A DNA stretch of 64,000 nt from Dehalococcoidia bacterium (GTDB taxonomy: Bacteria > Chloroflexota > Dehalococcoidia > Tepidiformales > Tepidiformaceae). Shown one piece after another: positions 1 to 8,934 of this stretch. Both the position numbers and the translations under genes were made by a program. Position 1 is the stretch's first letter. Every line of letters starts with the position of its first letter. The notes beneath the pieces are model-generated. The model saw nothing but the letters and a program-made list of their open reading frames with translations, searched no databases and was not told the origin of the DNA. The DNA lies in the NCBI GenBank assembly GCA_003104995.1, contig PQAO01000012.1:1-64000 (forward strand), in the 5' to 3' direction.

Positions 1-14
1 TTCGCCTTCGCCAT
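1..14 (-). CDS. tuf: Elongation factor Tu, first codons only (cut by window edge)
   Basis: An ATG reads leftward off the window edge and encodes MAKA, the usual start of EF-Tu. A GAAAGGA Shine-Dalgarno lies about 8 nt upstream. It sits 40 nt downstream of the fusA stop on the same strand, which is the classic rpsL-rpsG-fusA-tuf order of the str operon. Only four full codons are visible, so the identity rests mainly on gene order. Confidence 0.6.
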
Positions 15-54
15 TGTGGTGGTTCCTTTCTCGGTGGAGCCGTGTAGGTGGTAG

Positions 55-2130
55 TTAGGCCGTTGCCTGCTTGGTGAGCGTGGCAGCGATGTTCTTGGGG
101 ACTTCTTCGTAGTGGTCGAACTCCATGCTGTAGCTCGCGCGGCCCTGGGTGAGGGAGCGGAGTTCAGTGGAGTAACCGAAGGTTTCGGCCAGTGGGACCA
201 TGGCGTGGACGATTTGGGTCTTGCCCGTCGAGTCGCTACCCAGGATCATCCCGCGGCGCGAGTTGAGGTCGCCGACAACCGACCCGAAGTAATCCTCGGG
301 ACAACGGACTTCGACCTTCATGATTGGTTCGAGGATGACGATGCCAGCCCTGCGGGCGGCTTCTTTCACCCCGATCGAACCGGCGTTCTTGAACGCCATT
401 TCTGACGAGTCGACGGCGTGGTACGAGCCATCGACGAGGCTCACTTTGACATCGAGCACCGGGTAGCCGGCGAGGATGCCGCCCTGGAGGGCTTCTTTGG
501 CGCCCTGGCCGACTGCCGGGATGTACTCCTTGGGCACGGAGCCGCCAACGATCTTGTTTTCGAAGACGAAGCCCTGGCCGCGCTCGAGCGGTTCGACTTC
601 GAGTTCGACGACGCCATACTGGCCGCGGCCACCCGACTGGCGGACAAAGCGGCCTTCGGCCTTCGCCGGCTTTGTGATCGCCTCGCGGTAGGACACCTGC
701 GGGCGTCCGACGTTGGCTTCCACTTTGTGTTCGCGCTTCATCCGGTCGACGATGACTTCGAGGTGGAGTTCGCCCATGCCGGAGATGAGCGTCTGGCCGG
801 CTTCTTCGTCGAAAGTCCAGTGGAAGGTGGGGTCCTCTTCCGACATCTTGGCAAGGGAGTTGGCCAGTTTATCCTGGTCTTCCTTGCTCTTGGGCTCGAG
901 CGCGACACGGATGACGGGCTCGGGGAAGGTGATGTTTTCGAGGATGATCGGGTCTTCCTGCGAACAGAGGGTGTCACCCGTGAAGGTCCGCTTGAGGCCA
1001 ACGGCGGCGGCGATGCCGCCCGCGCCCATGTGCTGGATCTCTTCCCGCTGGTTGGCGTGCATCAGGAGGAGGCGGCCAACCCGTTCGCGCTCGTCCTTGG
1101 TGGAGTTGTAGAGCGATTCGCCGGATTTGAGGATGCCGCTGTAGACGCGGATGTAGGCGAGGCGGCCGACATAGGGGTCGGTGACGATCTTGAACGCGAT
1201 CGCGCTAAGTGGCGCTTCGTCGGTTGGCGGGCGTTCGACTTCGCCGCCGTGCTTGGGATCGACACCCTTCACTGGTGGGATATCGGCCGGGCTGGGGAGG
1301 TAGTCGACGACGGCATCGAGCATGAGCTGGACGCCCTTGTTCTTGAGGGCCGAGCCGCAGAGGACGGGGTGGGCGAGGTTTGCGAGGGTGGCACGCCGGA
1401 TCGCCATTTTGAGTTCGTGGGTGCCGATCTCACGACCTTCGAGGTAGCTAATGGCGATCTGGTCATCGACGTTGCCGATGCCTTCGACGAGCTTCTCGCG
1501 CCCGGCCACTGCGTCCTGGACGAGGTGCTCGGGGATGTCGCGGCGCTCGGGCTTATCGCCTTTTTCGCCGCCAAACCACCACCAGCACTGCTCGACGAGG
1601 TCGATGCAGCCATCAAACTCGGACTCAGCGCCGACCGGGATCTGGAGCGGCACAGGGTTGGCGCCGAGACGATCGGCCATCATGTCGACGGTGCGCCGGA
1701 AGTCCGCGCCGGTGCGGTCCATCTTGTTGACGAAAGCCAGGCGGGGGACGCCGTAGCGATCGGCCTGGCGCCAGACAGTCTCGGACTGGGGCTCGACGCC
1801 GGCGACGGCATCGAAGACCACGCACCCGCCGTCGAGGACGCGGAGGCTACGTTCGACTTCAGCGGTGAAATCGACGTGGCCGGGCGTATCGATGAGGTTG
1901 AAGTGGTGGTCGTTCCACTCACAGGAGGTGGCGGCGGAAGTGATGGTGATGCCGCGCTCGCGCTCCTGTTCCATCCAGTCCATGACGGCTGCGCCTTCAT
2001 GGGTCTCGCCGATCTTGTAGGTTTTCCCGGTGTAAAACAGGACGCGCTCGGACACGGTGGTCTTGCCCGCGTCGATGTGGGCAATGATCCCGATGTTCCG
2101 GATGCGTTCGATTTCAGCAGTGCGGGGCAT
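55..2130 (-). CDS. fusA: Elongation factor G
   Basis: This 691-residue translation GTPase drives ribosomal translocation and, with RRF, ribosome recycling. The G1 P-loop AHIDAGKTT is near residue 17-25, the G3 DTPGH near 82, and G4 NKMD near 136. Domain IV and V sequence follows, including the YREA and GRGQYG stretches. Length is normal for bacterial EF-G. It is third in the str operon, 21 nt after the rpsG stop, and is presumably co-transcribed with it. Nothing is truncated or rearranged. Confidence 0.98.
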   Translation of the reverse strand: MPRTAEIERIRNIGIIAHIDAGKTTVSERVLFYTGKTYKIGETHEGAAVMDWMEQERERGITITSAATSCEWNDHHFNLIDTPGHVDFTAEVERSLRVLDGGCVVFDAVAGVEPQSETVWRQADRYGVPRLAFVNKMDRTGADFRRTVDMMADRLGANPVPLQIPVGAESEFDGCIDLVEQCWWWFGGEKGDKPERRDIPEHLVQDAVAGREKLVEGIGNVDDQIAISYLEGREIGTHELKMAIRRATLANLAHPVLCGSALKNKGVQLMLDAVVDYLPSPADIPPVKGVDPKHGGEVERPPTDEAPLSAIAFKIVTDPYVGRLAYIRVYSGILKSGESLYNSTKDERERVGRLLLMHANQREEIQHMGAGGIAAAVGLKRTFTGDTLCSQEDPIILENITFPEPVIRVALEPKSKEDQDKLANSLAKMSEEDPTFHWTFDEEAGQTLISGMGELHLEVIVDRMKREHKVEANVGRPQVSYREAITKPAKAEGRFVRQSGGRGQYGVVELEVEPLERGQGFVFENKIVGGSVPKEYIPAVGQGAKEALQGGILAGYPVLDVKVSLVDGSYHAVDSSEMAFKNAGSIGVKEAARRAGIVILEPIMKVEVRCPEDYFGSVVGDLNSRRGMILGSDSTGKTQIVHAMVPLAETFGYSTELRSLTQGRASYSMEFDHYEEVPKNIAATLTKQATA

Positions 2131-2151
2131 GGATCTCCTGCGGCTTTCGAT

Positions 2152-2622
2152 TTACCAGCGATAGTGGACGAAGGCGCGGTTCGCCTCGGCCATGCGGTGG
2201 GTGTCGTCTTTGCGCTTAATGGCGGCGCCGGTGCCATTGGCGGCATCGAGCAGCTCACTGGCGAGCTTTTCGCTCATGGAACGGCCGTTGCGGCTGCGGG
2301 CAGCGTTGAGCAGCCAGCGCATGGAGAGCGCGAGCCGCCGGTCCGGGCGGATTTCGACGGGGACCTGGTAGGTGGCGCCGCCGACGCGGCGGGGCTTGAC
2401 TTCGAGTACCGGGGTAGTCTGGCGAACAGCCTGCTGGAAGACATCGAGCGGGTCGCGGCCGGTCTGGTCCTGGATTCGGCTAAAGGCGCCATACACCACG
2501 CGCTCCGCGGTGCTCTTCTTCCCGCGGGTCATCACCTTGTTGATGAGGACTTGGACCGTGGGGTTGTTGTAGCGCGCATCGGGCGGCGTGGGTCGCCGTT
2601 CGGGTCGGTTGCGTCGGGCCAT
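2152..2622 (-). CDS. rpsG: 30S ribosomal protein S7
   Basis: The 156-residue protein is the primary binder of the 3' domain of 16S rRNA and nucleates assembly of the 30S head. It starts [10 protein letters not shown] and carries the conserved [12 protein letters not shown] segment and the [13 protein letters not shown] loop. Length matches bacterial S7. It lies 37 nt after rpsL and 21 nt before fusA on the same strand. In enterobacteria S7 represses the str operon post-transcriptionally; no equivalent site was identified in the short rpsL-rpsG gap here. Confidence 0.98.
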   Translation of the reverse strand: MARRNRPERRPTPPDARYNNPTVQVLINKVMTRGKKSTAERVVYGAFSRIQDQTGRDPLDVFQQAVRQTTPVLEVKPRRVGGATYQVPVEIRPDRRLALSMRWLLNAARSRNGRSMSEKLASELLDAANGTGAAIKRKDDTHRMAEANRAFVHYRW

Positions 2623-2659
2623 GGCTCAGGACTCCGGGTATCGAATGGTCTGTGGCCGA

Positions 2660-3097
2660 TTACTTGCGGCCGGCGGTCTGGGCATTCTTGCGAGTGCCGT
2701 ACTTGCTGCGTCCCTGCTTGCGGTTGTTCACGCCGGTGGCGTCGAGAGCGCCGCGCACGATGTGGTAGCGAACGCCGGGGAGGTCTTTCACACGGCCGCC
2801 GCGCACGAGCACGACGGAGTGTTCCTGGAGGCTGTGGCCCTCACCGGGGATGTAAGCAGTGACTTCGATGCCGTTGACGAGGCGGACGCGGGCCACCTTG
2901 CGGAGGGCCGAGTTCGGCTTTTTCGGCGTCTGGGTGCGCACCTGGGTACACACACCGCGCTTCTGGGGGTTGCCCTTCAGGGTCGCCTTGCGGAGGCGGC
3001 CGGTGTGCGAGTTGAAGCTAAAGAGGAGGGCAGGAGCACCCGGCTTCTTGGGCTTCGGAGAGCGTCCCTTGCGGACGAGCTGGTTGATGGTCGGCAT
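2660..3097 (-). CDS. rpsL: 30S ribosomal protein S12
   Basis: S12 is a decoding-centre protein, here 145 residues. It contains the invariant [11 protein letters not shown] and [13 protein letters not shown] motifs; the lysines corresponding to E. coli K43 and K88 are present, so a streptomycin-sensitive form is expected. An insert of about 20 residues lies between PAL and PQKRGVC. Gram-positive-type S12 proteins have an insert at the same place and the E. coli protein does not, which helps place the organism. This is the first gene of the operon. Confidence 0.98.
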   Translation of the reverse strand: MPTINQLVRKGRSPKPKKPGAPALLFSFNSHTGRLRKATLKGNPQKRGVCTQVRTQTPKKPNSALRKVARVRLVNGIEVTAYIPGEGHSLQEHSVVLVRGGRVKDLPGVRYHIVRGALDATGVNNRKQGRSKYGTRKNAQTAGRK

Positions 3098-3183
3098 TAC
3101 TGCTTCCCCTGCTTTTCAGCGGTTTCGTGCGCCCCACACGGGGAAGGACGCGGGTGCCGGGCCAATGGCCTTCGGATTCTGGG

Positions 3184-3213
3184 CACGAAAACAGGCCGAA
3201 AAGCCTGTTCGTG
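3184..3213 (-). promoter_or_regulatory. Leader hairpin of the str operon, possible attenuator
   Basis: On the minus strand AACAGGC pairs with GCCTGTT around a TTTTCG loop, and an outer CACG/CGTG pair closes the base across a 2-nt bulge. A TTTTCG run follows the inner stem. The hairpin lies in the long 5' leader between the promoter (3319-3346) and the rpsL start (3097). The shape resembles a weak intrinsic terminator, so attenuation of the ribosomal operon is possible. That role is inference. Confidence 0.45.
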
Positions 3214-3318
3214 AACAGCGCCCCGAGCGTTCTTGGCTCTCGAGGCCGTCTTCAAGCACTCAGCTTCGCGACCTGGGCAAACTCACACAGTCCGCCAGTC
3301 AATAAGCGCCGAAGCAAA

Positions 3319-3346
3319 AGAGTAGCACAGCCCAAGGTGCTGTCAA
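3319..3346 (-). promoter_or_regulatory. Sigma-70 type promoter of rpsL-rpsG-fusA-tuf
   Basis: Minus-strand TTGACA (3341-3346) is separated by 16 nt from TACTCT (3319-3324). The -35 is perfect and the -10 partial. The predicted transcript starts near 3312, giving a leader of roughly 215 nt before rpsL. It is the only strong promoter-like signal seen upstream of the operon. Confidence 0.7.
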
Positions 3347-3625
3347 CTTCGCCGGGGCATGGTGAAAGGCCTGTTATGACGCATTCCAGCTTCCCCGGGT
3401 CCGCATGATCAAAGAGTATCGCACAGCGGCCTTTCGTGCCGGGGCGGTGAAGCTCCTTTCGGGGCCGGTATGACGGGACGGTACGACAGGCAATCCGCGA
3501 TTCCCCAAACCGCCACCGAACCGTCCATGGGCCAACCCTGCGATGGAGCGCCAGGCCAACCGTTACTTGGTGTAGGCGGCCTCCTGACCAAAGGGCGCCA
3601 GGCGACATTGTCCTCCCCGTCGCAC

Positions 3626-3652
3626 GGGGGCGTCCGCGCAAGCGGCGCCCCC
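3626..3652 (+). other. GC-rich hairpin with GCAA tetraloop in a 650-nt intergenic gap
   Basis: GGGGGCG, a one-base bulge, then CCGC pair with GCGG and CGCCCCC around a GCAA (GNRA) loop. No T-run follows. It lies about 100 nt upstream of the LysM gene. The rest of the gap 3347-3755 shows no gene I can support. It could be a structured 5' leader, a terminator remnant or chance in GC-rich DNA. Confidence 0.35.
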
Positions 3653-3755
3653 ACCCCTTCTCTGAGAGGCAATGCGGAAGGTCGCTGTTTCCTGTTCCCG
3701 ATCCCCTGTTACCATGACGAGCGGTGGTGGAGGATCTCCTGGGACAGGAGTGCGT

Positions 3756-4604
3756 GTGACGCAGGAAGAATTCTCGGCGGTATGCCCATATCTCGGGCTG
3801 GCGGACGACGCCGATTCGCATGCGACTTACGCCACCGAGGCACATCGCTGTTACCGGCTGGCCAACCCTACGCGCATCGCTGCGCCCCACCAGGAAAGCT
3901 ACTGCCTGGGTGCCAACCATGTGACCTGCCCGGTCTACCTGGGCGAAGGCGTGCCCGGAGCTGAGCAGCGGGCCCCGCGCCAGCAGGCGGCCGTGCCGCC
4001 TCCGGTTGCCCCGACTGTGCGCGGTCCGAAAACGGGGGGCAGGCAGCCCTTTGGCGGCGGACGCGCGCCTGCGGGGGCTGCAGCCGGCGGCGGGGCTCCA
4101 CGTCCTCCGCGGCGTCAGCCGAATGCGGGAACGCTCGGGCCGCGGCCGCGCGCCGGCGGCGTGAGCATGCCGGTCGCCACGATTGGCCTGTTCGCGCTGG
4201 CGGTGGTGGTGATCGTGCTGGCCTTTGCCATCCAGCAGATGGTCGGCGACAGCGGCGGCGACAGCCAGGCTCCAGCGGACGCAGTCGCCACGCGCGACGC
4301 CCTCAACCGAACGCGCACCGCCCAGGCGGGCGGCGAGACGACGCCAACCACTCCCACCACCCAAACGCCCGGCAACCAGACCACGGGCACGCCCGCGAAC
4401 GGCACGACGACACCAACCACGCGAACGCCTTCGCCGGGGGCGACCAGCGGCGCGGGCACGACCTACACCGTGCAGGACGGCGACAGCTGCTTCGCGATCG
4501 CGGTCGACCACGACATTACGCTGCAAGAGCTGCTGGACGCGAACAACCTGACCGAGGACGACTGCACGCGACTGAACGTCGGCGACAAGCTGGTTATCCC
4601 GTAG
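3756..4604 (+). CDS. Single-pass membrane protein with C-terminal LysM domain
   Basis: Start chosen at a GTG preceded by AGGAG (3746-3750); the frame is open further upstream but without a good ribosome site. The 282-residue product begins with a cysteine-containing CPYLGLADD module whose pattern (CPYLG, HRC, YCLG, CPVY) looks metal-binding. A Pro/Gly/Arg-rich stretch follows, then one hydrophobic helix (ATIGLFALAVVVIVLAFA, roughly residues 145-165), a Thr/Pro linker, and a terminal LysM (TYTVQDGDSCFAIA...LLDANNL...NVGDKLVIP). LysM binds peptidoglycan-type glycans, so the tail is probably outside the membrane. The N-terminal module is not a domain whose function I can name. The gene overlaps the convergent HD-hydrolase gene by 11 nt. 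Confidence 0.85.
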   Translation: MTQEEFSAVCPYLGLADDADSHATYATEAHRCYRLANPTRIAAPHQESYCLGANHVTCPVYLGEGVPGAEQRAPRQQAAVPPPVAPTVRGPKTGGRQPFGGGRAPAGAAAGGGAPRPPRRQPNAGTLGPRPRAGGVSMPVATIGLFALAVVVIVLAFAIQQMVGDSGGDSQAPADAVATRDALNRTRTAQAGGETTPTTPTTQTPGNQTTGTPANGTTTPTTRTPSPGATSGAGTTYTVQDGDSCFAIAVDHDITLQELLDANNLTEDDCTRLNVGDKLVIP

Positions 4605-5229
4605 CCAGGTCGAAGTCGGCGGTCCGGGCGGGCAGTGCCAGTTCGCGGTGATGCTCTTCGACCCACTGGGTGCGGGCGCCCCAGTGGTCCGGGTGGGTCA
4701 GCCAGCCGTGCTCTCGCTCATCCACCCACTTCCAATCGGCCCAGCAGAGCAGCGCCAAATCGAGGTCGCGCCAGGCGAGGCGCCGGATCTCGCGCATTAC
4801 CGGCGTCCGCTTCCTCTTGCGTTCCTCGAACTTGTCAGCGAGCAGGATAACCCTGGCGATCATGGACATGTCGCGGCTGCCAAGAGTGTGGTCGCGGACC
4901 GCGGCGAGGGCTTCATCATCGAGCACGCCAAAGCGGTCTCGCAGGACGAATGCGGCGATCGGGCCATGCAATAAGACGGGGTCGGCGCGGTCGGCCTCGA
5001 CGATCGGGAGGCCGGCTTCGATGGCGAGGCGGAGCTGTTCGGCGGGGGGGAACGAGCGGAAGAGGTCGTGGCCCCAGGTGGCCAGTTCGACACGCTCAGG
5101 ATCGAGGTCCCAGCGGGCGGCCAGGTCGAGCGCTTCGACCAGGACGCGCTGGACATGACGGACGAGACCTGCGGGGCGGGTTTCGAGTTCGGCGCGGACG
5201 GCCGCGATCTGGGCCGCGATGTGTTGCAT
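4594..5229 (-). CDS. HD-domain hydrolase, YqeK-like
   Basis: The 211-residue product shows an HD signature: WGHDLFR near residue 50, LLHGPIAA, then DHTLGSRDMS and ILLADKFE. This order matches the YqeK group of HD phosphohydrolases, reported as dinucleoside tetraphosphate hydrolases. The ATG overlaps the stop of the HIT gene upstream (TAATG), so the two are translationally coupled. Pairing with a HIT protein, another nucleotide hydrolase family, supports a role in clearing unusual nucleotides. Substrate is not established from sequence. An earlier in-frame start exists but would overlap the HIT gene extensively. Confidence 0.75.
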   Translation of the reverse strand: MQHIAAQIAAVRAELETRPAGLVRHVQRVLVEALDLAARWDLDPERVELATWGHDLFRSFPPAEQLRLAIEAGLPIVEADRADPVLLHGPIAAFVLRDRFGVLDDEALAAVRDHTLGSRDMSMIARVILLADKFEERKRKRTPVMREIRRLAWRDLDLALLCWADWKWVDEREHGWLTHPDHWGARTQWVEEHHRELALPARTADFDLATG

Positions 5230-5576
5230 TAGCCTTCGGGGCCGAGCGTGCGGCCGCCCAGCAGGTGGAGGTGCAGGTGGTGGACGGTCATGCCGGCGGC
5301 ATCGCCGACGTTGAAAGCGAGCCGGTAGCCGCTCTCCCAGACGCCTTCGACACGGGCCACGTCCTTCGCGAGCATGAACAGCCCGGCAAGCAGCTCCGCG
5401 TGGTTCCACTCGATTTCGCGGGCGTTATCGACGTGCACCTTCGGAATAACCAGGCAGTGGGTGGGCGCGCGCGGGTTGATATCGCGGATGGCGAAGGCGT
5501 GCTCGTTCTGGGCGATCTTCTCGACGGGGATCTCGCCGCGATTCATCCGGCAAAAGAGGCAGTCCTGCACTTGCAT
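5229..5576 (-). CDS. HIT family nucleotide hydrolase/transferase
   Basis: The 115-residue protein has the N-terminal CLFCRMNRGEIP segment (zinc-type Cys pair as in Hint/Fhit-like proteins), THCLVIPKVHV, and the catalytic triad motif HHLHLHLLGG, where the middle His is the nucleophile. Length is typical of bacterial Hint proteins, which cleave AMP-lysine and similar phosphoramidates. CACAAT lies 6 nt before the ATG with no Shine-Dalgarno, so transcription may start at the ATG. It is coupled to the HD hydrolase downstream. Confidence 0.9.
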   Translation of the reverse strand: MQVQDCLFCRMNRGEIPVEKIAQNEHAFAIRDINPRAPTHCLVIPKVHVDNAREIEWNHAELLAGLFMLAKDVARVEGVWESGYRLAFNVGDAAGMTVHHLHLHLLGGRTLGPEG

Positions 5577-5645
5577 GTGGGGATTGTGGGGCGGGCAACG
5601 TGGTGTGTCGATCGCGCGTAGGGGTATGGGCGGCCGCCAGGCCTC

Positions 5646-7544
5646 TTACGCGAATAGGACGTGCGTGCGCAGGAACGCCTCGACCGACTTGTAGAAGGCG
5701 TCGATGGTCTCGCTCTTGCGCCAGCCGTGGCCCTCGCCTTCGTAGACGTGGTATTCGTGGGGTACGCCGCGGGCCCTCAGCGATGCAACGATGCTGTCGC
5801 TTTGCTCACGAGGCACCACCCGGTCGATCTCGCCCTGGAACACCGCGATCGGGTCCTTGATCTTGTCCGCGTGGAAGATGGGCGAGCGTTCACGGTAGAC
5901 GGAAGCCGCTTCGGGCAGAGGCCCGAGCATCGAATCGAGGTAGCGCGCTTCGAACTTGTGGGTGTCGGCGGCGAGGGTGAACTGGTTGGCCACGCCGAAC
6001 ATGCAGATGGCCGCCTTGTAGAAGCCAGGAATCTCGACGAGCGACTGGAGCACGGTGAAGCCGCCGGCGCTGCCGCCCATGATGACGAGGCGCGAGGGGT
6101 CGGCGAGACCGCGCCGGGCGAGGTCCTCTGCGCCGGACTTCGCATCCTGGACGTCGTAGATGCCCCAGCTTTCGCGGAGCTTCAGCATGTACTCGCGGCC
6201 GTAGCCCGTGCTGCCGCGGTAGTTCGGCATCAGGACCGCATAGCCGCGGGTGGCGAAGAACTGCGCGTTTGGCGCCCATCCTGCGATGACCTGGCTGGTA
6301 GGGCCGCCATGGACGAGGACGATGAGCGGCGGTGCACCGGTGCCCTCGAACCGTTCACTCGCGGGGGGATAGTAGAGGCCGTGCGCCTGCTCGCCATCGA
6401 ACGACGTCCAGGAGACCGGTTCAGGGGCGGAGAGGGCCTCCCGGGAGACGGCCTCAGCATCGCTCCGGCGGCGGACCGAGCCACGAACCCCCGGCTCGGC
6501 GAGGTCGAAGACGACCACCCTGGGCGGTTGCTTCCCGCCCGCCGCGACCACAGCCACTTTCTCGTTGCCCGGGGCGCCCGCGGGGTTCGAGAACGCCGAG
6601 TAACCGGTTTGGCTGTCCGCGAGACTGGTCACCCCGCCGTCGGGCGAAATAGCGATCAGTTCGTGGAAGCCGGCCCGCTGGCGGACGGAGACGATCCGTC
6701 CCGACTGGGTGAAGGTGAAGGTCCGCATGCCCTGCCCCCACGCTGGTGTGCCGTGTTCGAATTCCCCGCCGGTCAGCTGGCTGACGGCGCCGGATTCCAG
6801 GTCGCGGCGGTAGAGGTGGCCCCACCCTGACTCGTCGGAGATATAGACGAGCGAGCGGCCGTCGGGTGCGAAGGTGCCCTGGAAGACGGATGTCTCGGGG
6901 CCACCGGCTACCACCTCGGCGCCGGCGAGCACGGGCAGGCCGCCCTCGGGGAAGCCCAGGCGCGCGACCTTTAGCTCGGTGCCATCCCAGGGCATCTGGG
7001 GGTGGTCCCACTCCACCCAGGCCAGCCGGTCCCCGGCAGGGTGCCAGGCTGGCTGCATGTAGAAGTCGCGTCCTTCGCCAAGGCGCCGGGGCCAGTGCTT
7101 TCCCTGCGAGTCGACCACGGCGATGCAGTCGATGTCCTCGTACGTGTGGACGTAGGCGACCCAGCGGCCATCGGGCGACACAGCGGGCGTCGAGGCGGCT
7201 CCGAACGCTGGCGTGATCGGCCGCGCGGCGCCACCCGCGAGTTCCTGGCGGTAGATGCGCTGGTCGGCCTGGCCGACGAAGAACGCCGCCCCATGGGCGA
7301 GCGTGAAGTCCCCGCCGCCGTAGCCCACAAAAGCGCGGACAGAGATGTCAGAGGTGAGGTCGCGGGTGGCGCGCTCATCGAGCCCCTGGGTAACGATGAC
7401 GCCGCGGTCCGAGCGGCCCTCAACCCAGGCGAGCGCCTGGCCATCGGTGTCCCAGCAGGGCTCGCCGAGGCGGAGGCCGGCGGCAAGGGCGGCCGGGGTG
7501 ACGGGGCTGGACCAGAGGCCGAACATGCGGGGTTCGCGGGTCAT
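5646..7544 (-). CDS. S9 family prolyl-oligopeptidase-like peptidase
   Basis: The 632-residue protein has an N-terminal beta-propeller with WD/TolB-like blades (SPDGRWVAY, APDGRSLVYISDE) and a C-terminal alpha/beta hydrolase domain. Catalytic Ser is in GGSAGG, Asp likely in FQGEIDRVVP, and His in EGEGHGW; the oxyanion region LVHGGP is present. It resembles acylaminoacyl-peptidase/dipeptidyl-peptidase members acting on short peptides. No signal peptide is visible, so it is probably cytoplasmic. Start set at the ATG with GGAG about 11 nt upstream; a start 20 codons earlier lacks support. Confidence 0.93.
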   Translation of the reverse strand: MTREPRMFGLWSSPVTPAALAAGLRLGEPCWDTDGQALAWVEGRSDRGVIVTQGLDERATRDLTSDISVRAFVGYGGGDFTLAHGAAFFVGQADQRIYRQELAGGAARPITPAFGAASTPAVSPDGRWVAYVHTYEDIDCIAVVDSQGKHWPRRLGEGRDFYMQPAWHPAGDRLAWVEWDHPQMPWDGTELKVARLGFPEGGLPVLAGAEVVAGGPETSVFQGTFAPDGRSLVYISDESGWGHLYRRDLESGAVSQLTGGEFEHGTPAWGQGMRTFTFTQSGRIVSVRQRAGFHELIAISPDGGVTSLADSQTGYSAFSNPAGAPGNEKVAVVAAGGKQPPRVVVFDLAEPGVRGSVRRRSDAEAVSREALSAPEPVSWTSFDGEQAHGLYYPPASERFEGTGAPPLIVLVHGGPTSQVIAGWAPNAQFFATRGYAVLMPNYRGSTGYGREYMLKLRESWGIYDVQDAKSGAEDLARRGLADPSRLVIMGGSAGGFTVLQSLVEIPGFYKAAICMFGVANQFTLAADTHKFEARYLDSMLGPLPEAASVYRERSPIFHADKIKDPIAVFQGEIDRVVPREQSDSIVASLRARGVPHEYHVYEGEGHGWRKSETIDAFYKSVEAFLRTHVLFA

Positions 7545-7636
7545 GGGGTGAGGCTCCGGGGATGGGGTTCGGAGATTGTGGCAGGGATGGGGGGCCAAGG
7601 CCATCGGCCAAGATGCAGGTATGCTAGTATGCGCGT

Positions 7637-7888
7637 ATGAAACGAACGACGATTACGCTCCCGGAAGAGACTGTCGCGGCGGTCGAACACGCAGCCCGGC
7701 GTCGTGGCCAGTCCGTGAGCGCGACGATCCGCCAGCTCATCGAGAAGCAATTGGCGGCAGAGCGTGCCGTTTCGCCATTCGAGGCCATGATCGGCATTGT
7801 CAGCAAGGATCTGCCTTACGGGGCGGCTGCCATGGAGGAGGAGCTCCAGAAGTCCGTGGCCGACGCTATCGAGGCTGACCGCGGGTGA
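7637..7888 (+). CDS. Ribbon-helix-helix (CopG-like) antitoxin
   Basis: The 83-residue protein opens with a beta strand MKRTTITLPEE followed by two helices (VAAVEHAARRRGQSVSATIRQLIEKQL), the standard RHH DNA-binding fold. The acidic C-terminus probably wraps the partner. Its stop overlaps the GTG of the PIN gene (GTGA), as in coupled toxin-antitoxin pairs. TAGTAT lies 6 nt before the ATG and no Shine-Dalgarno is seen, so the message may be leaderless. Antitoxins of this class usually repress their own promoter. Confidence 0.85.
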   Translation: MKRTTITLPEETVAAVEHAARRRGQSVSATIRQLIEKQLAAERAVSPFEAMIGIVSKDLPYGAAAMEEELQKSVADAIEADRG

Positions 7889-8295
7889 CCGTCGCCGTCT
7901 GCGGCAGCGGCCCGCTTCTTGCGCTGGCCAACGTTCGTGACCCCGATCACAACCGGGTAGTCGAGTTCTTCCGGGGGACGCGCCACACGATTGTTGTGCC
8001 CACACTCTGTATCGGCGAGGTGGCATTCCTCCTGGCCCGGGACTTTGGCCCGGAAGGGGAGGCGCTGTTCCTGGAATCATGCCGTTCGTTGGAGCTCATG
8101 CAGCCATCGGAGGCCGGTCTCGCCCGCATGGCCGAACTGGTCCGGATAAACGGGGACTTCCCTCTCGGGGCTGTTGATGCCTCGGTCGCGGCCCTGGCAG
8201 AGGAGCTGGGAACGCCATTCGTTGTGACGCTCGACCACCGGCACTTCCGGGCGATGCGGCCGCGCCACGTCGCGTCGTTCACACTCCTCCCGTGA
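7885..8295 (+). CDS. PIN-domain toxin, VapC-like, with altered active site
   Basis: The 136-residue product has the PIN layout: GPLLALANV near residue 10, CIGEVAFLL with E45, AVDASVAALAEEL and VTLDHRHF. PIN ribonucleases use four acidic residues. Here the first, normally Asp in V-D-x-G-P-L, is Gly7, while Glu45 and the two later Asp residues remain. The codon GGC is one transition from GAC. The toxin may therefore be weakened or inactive. It is coupled to the upstream antitoxin. Confidence 0.85.
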   Translation: MTVAVCGSGPLLALANVRDPDHNRVVEFFRGTRHTIVVPTLCIGEVAFLLARDFGPEGEALFLESCRSLELMQPSEAGLARMAELVRINGDFPLGAVDASVAALAEELGTPFVVTLDHRHFRAMRPRHVASFTLLP

Positions 8296-8340
8296 GGGAC
8301 CCGGGCGATCGAGCAGGGCTGTACTGGCTCGGCGGCAACG

Positions 8341-8371
8341 AAAAACCCCCTCCCGAGTTCACGGGAGGGGG
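8341..8371 (-). terminator. Rho-independent terminator (leftward)
   Basis: A perfect 10-bp stem (CCCCCTCCCG with CGGGAGGGGG) and 6-nt loop is followed on the minus strand by TTTTT. It lies just beyond the stop of the 55-codon gene at 8394-8561 and supports that gene being transcribed. Confidence 0.9.
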
Positions 8372-8393
8372 CTCCGATTCTGTATGGCGTCAG

Positions 8394-8561
8394 CTACTGG
8401 GCGGTGGCCACCTTCAGCGATTGACGGGCCTGGGAGAGGCGCTCCTTCAACTCGTCAATCTCCCGGTGCTTGTGCCATTCGCGGCGGTATCGCACTCCGG
8501 GCGACTCCAACCACGACTGCCTTTCTCGTTCGCCGATGAACGCGAAATCCTGTGGAAACAT
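8394..8561 (-). CDS. Small basic/acidic protein of 55 residues, unknown function
   Basis: Translating the minus strand from the ATG at 8561 gives a 55-residue protein beginning MFPQDFAFIGERERQSW and ending SLKVATAQ. The middle is rich in charged residues (REWHKHREIDELKERLSQ) and is probably one long amphipathic helix. A GAGGAG ribosome site lies 7 nt upstream and a strong terminator follows the stop by about 20 nt. Those flanks, rather than homology, support it as a real gene. I do not recognise a family. Confidence 0.7.
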   Translation of the reverse strand: MFPQDFAFIGERERQSWLESPGVRYRREWHKHREIDELKERLSQARQSLKVATAQ

Positions 8562-8934
8562 TGCAATTCTCCTCGGCTAGAGCGGCGGACATCCAGATCT
8601 CCAAATGTGGGCTGTGGACAGACACCCGAGCACTCGTAGCACAACTGAAGAGGGGAACCACGCATCCCTGGTGATGGGGGCTGCGGGCACTCGCCTCGGA
8701 TCGAGATTGCTCCAACGCCGACGGGGTTAGCTACTGGCTGCGACTGGAGTTGCCGCTTCGCGCCTCATGCGCGAACTCGCCTGAATTGGTATCCCCCGCT
8801 CCGCCCGCTCGTGCGGATTAAGCGACATTCACTGATCAAAGTAATGCACGCCAACGGGCGCTAGTCAATCAGCCACCTTAAGCATCCTTGACGTTGCAAC
8901 TTCCGTTGCGGGGACCGCCAGCGGGCAGCCGCCG
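8562..8934. other. Intergenic gap without a recognisable gene
   Basis: Between the 55-codon gene and the transketolase gene end I see no convincing open frame, RNA gene or repeat. The promoter of the small gene should lie here but no clear -35/-10 pair was found. Confidence 0.5.

Noticed and set aside
418-2862. 814-codon plus-strand open frame opposite fusA/rpsG/rpsL
   Set aside because: It is antisense to three certain genes and its composition is a shadow of their codon bias; no family resemblance.
3252-4526. 424-codon minus-strand frame opposite the LysM gene and its upstream gap
   Set aside because: Arg-rich low-complexity product; the plus strand carries recognisable LysM and membrane domains with a ribosome site.
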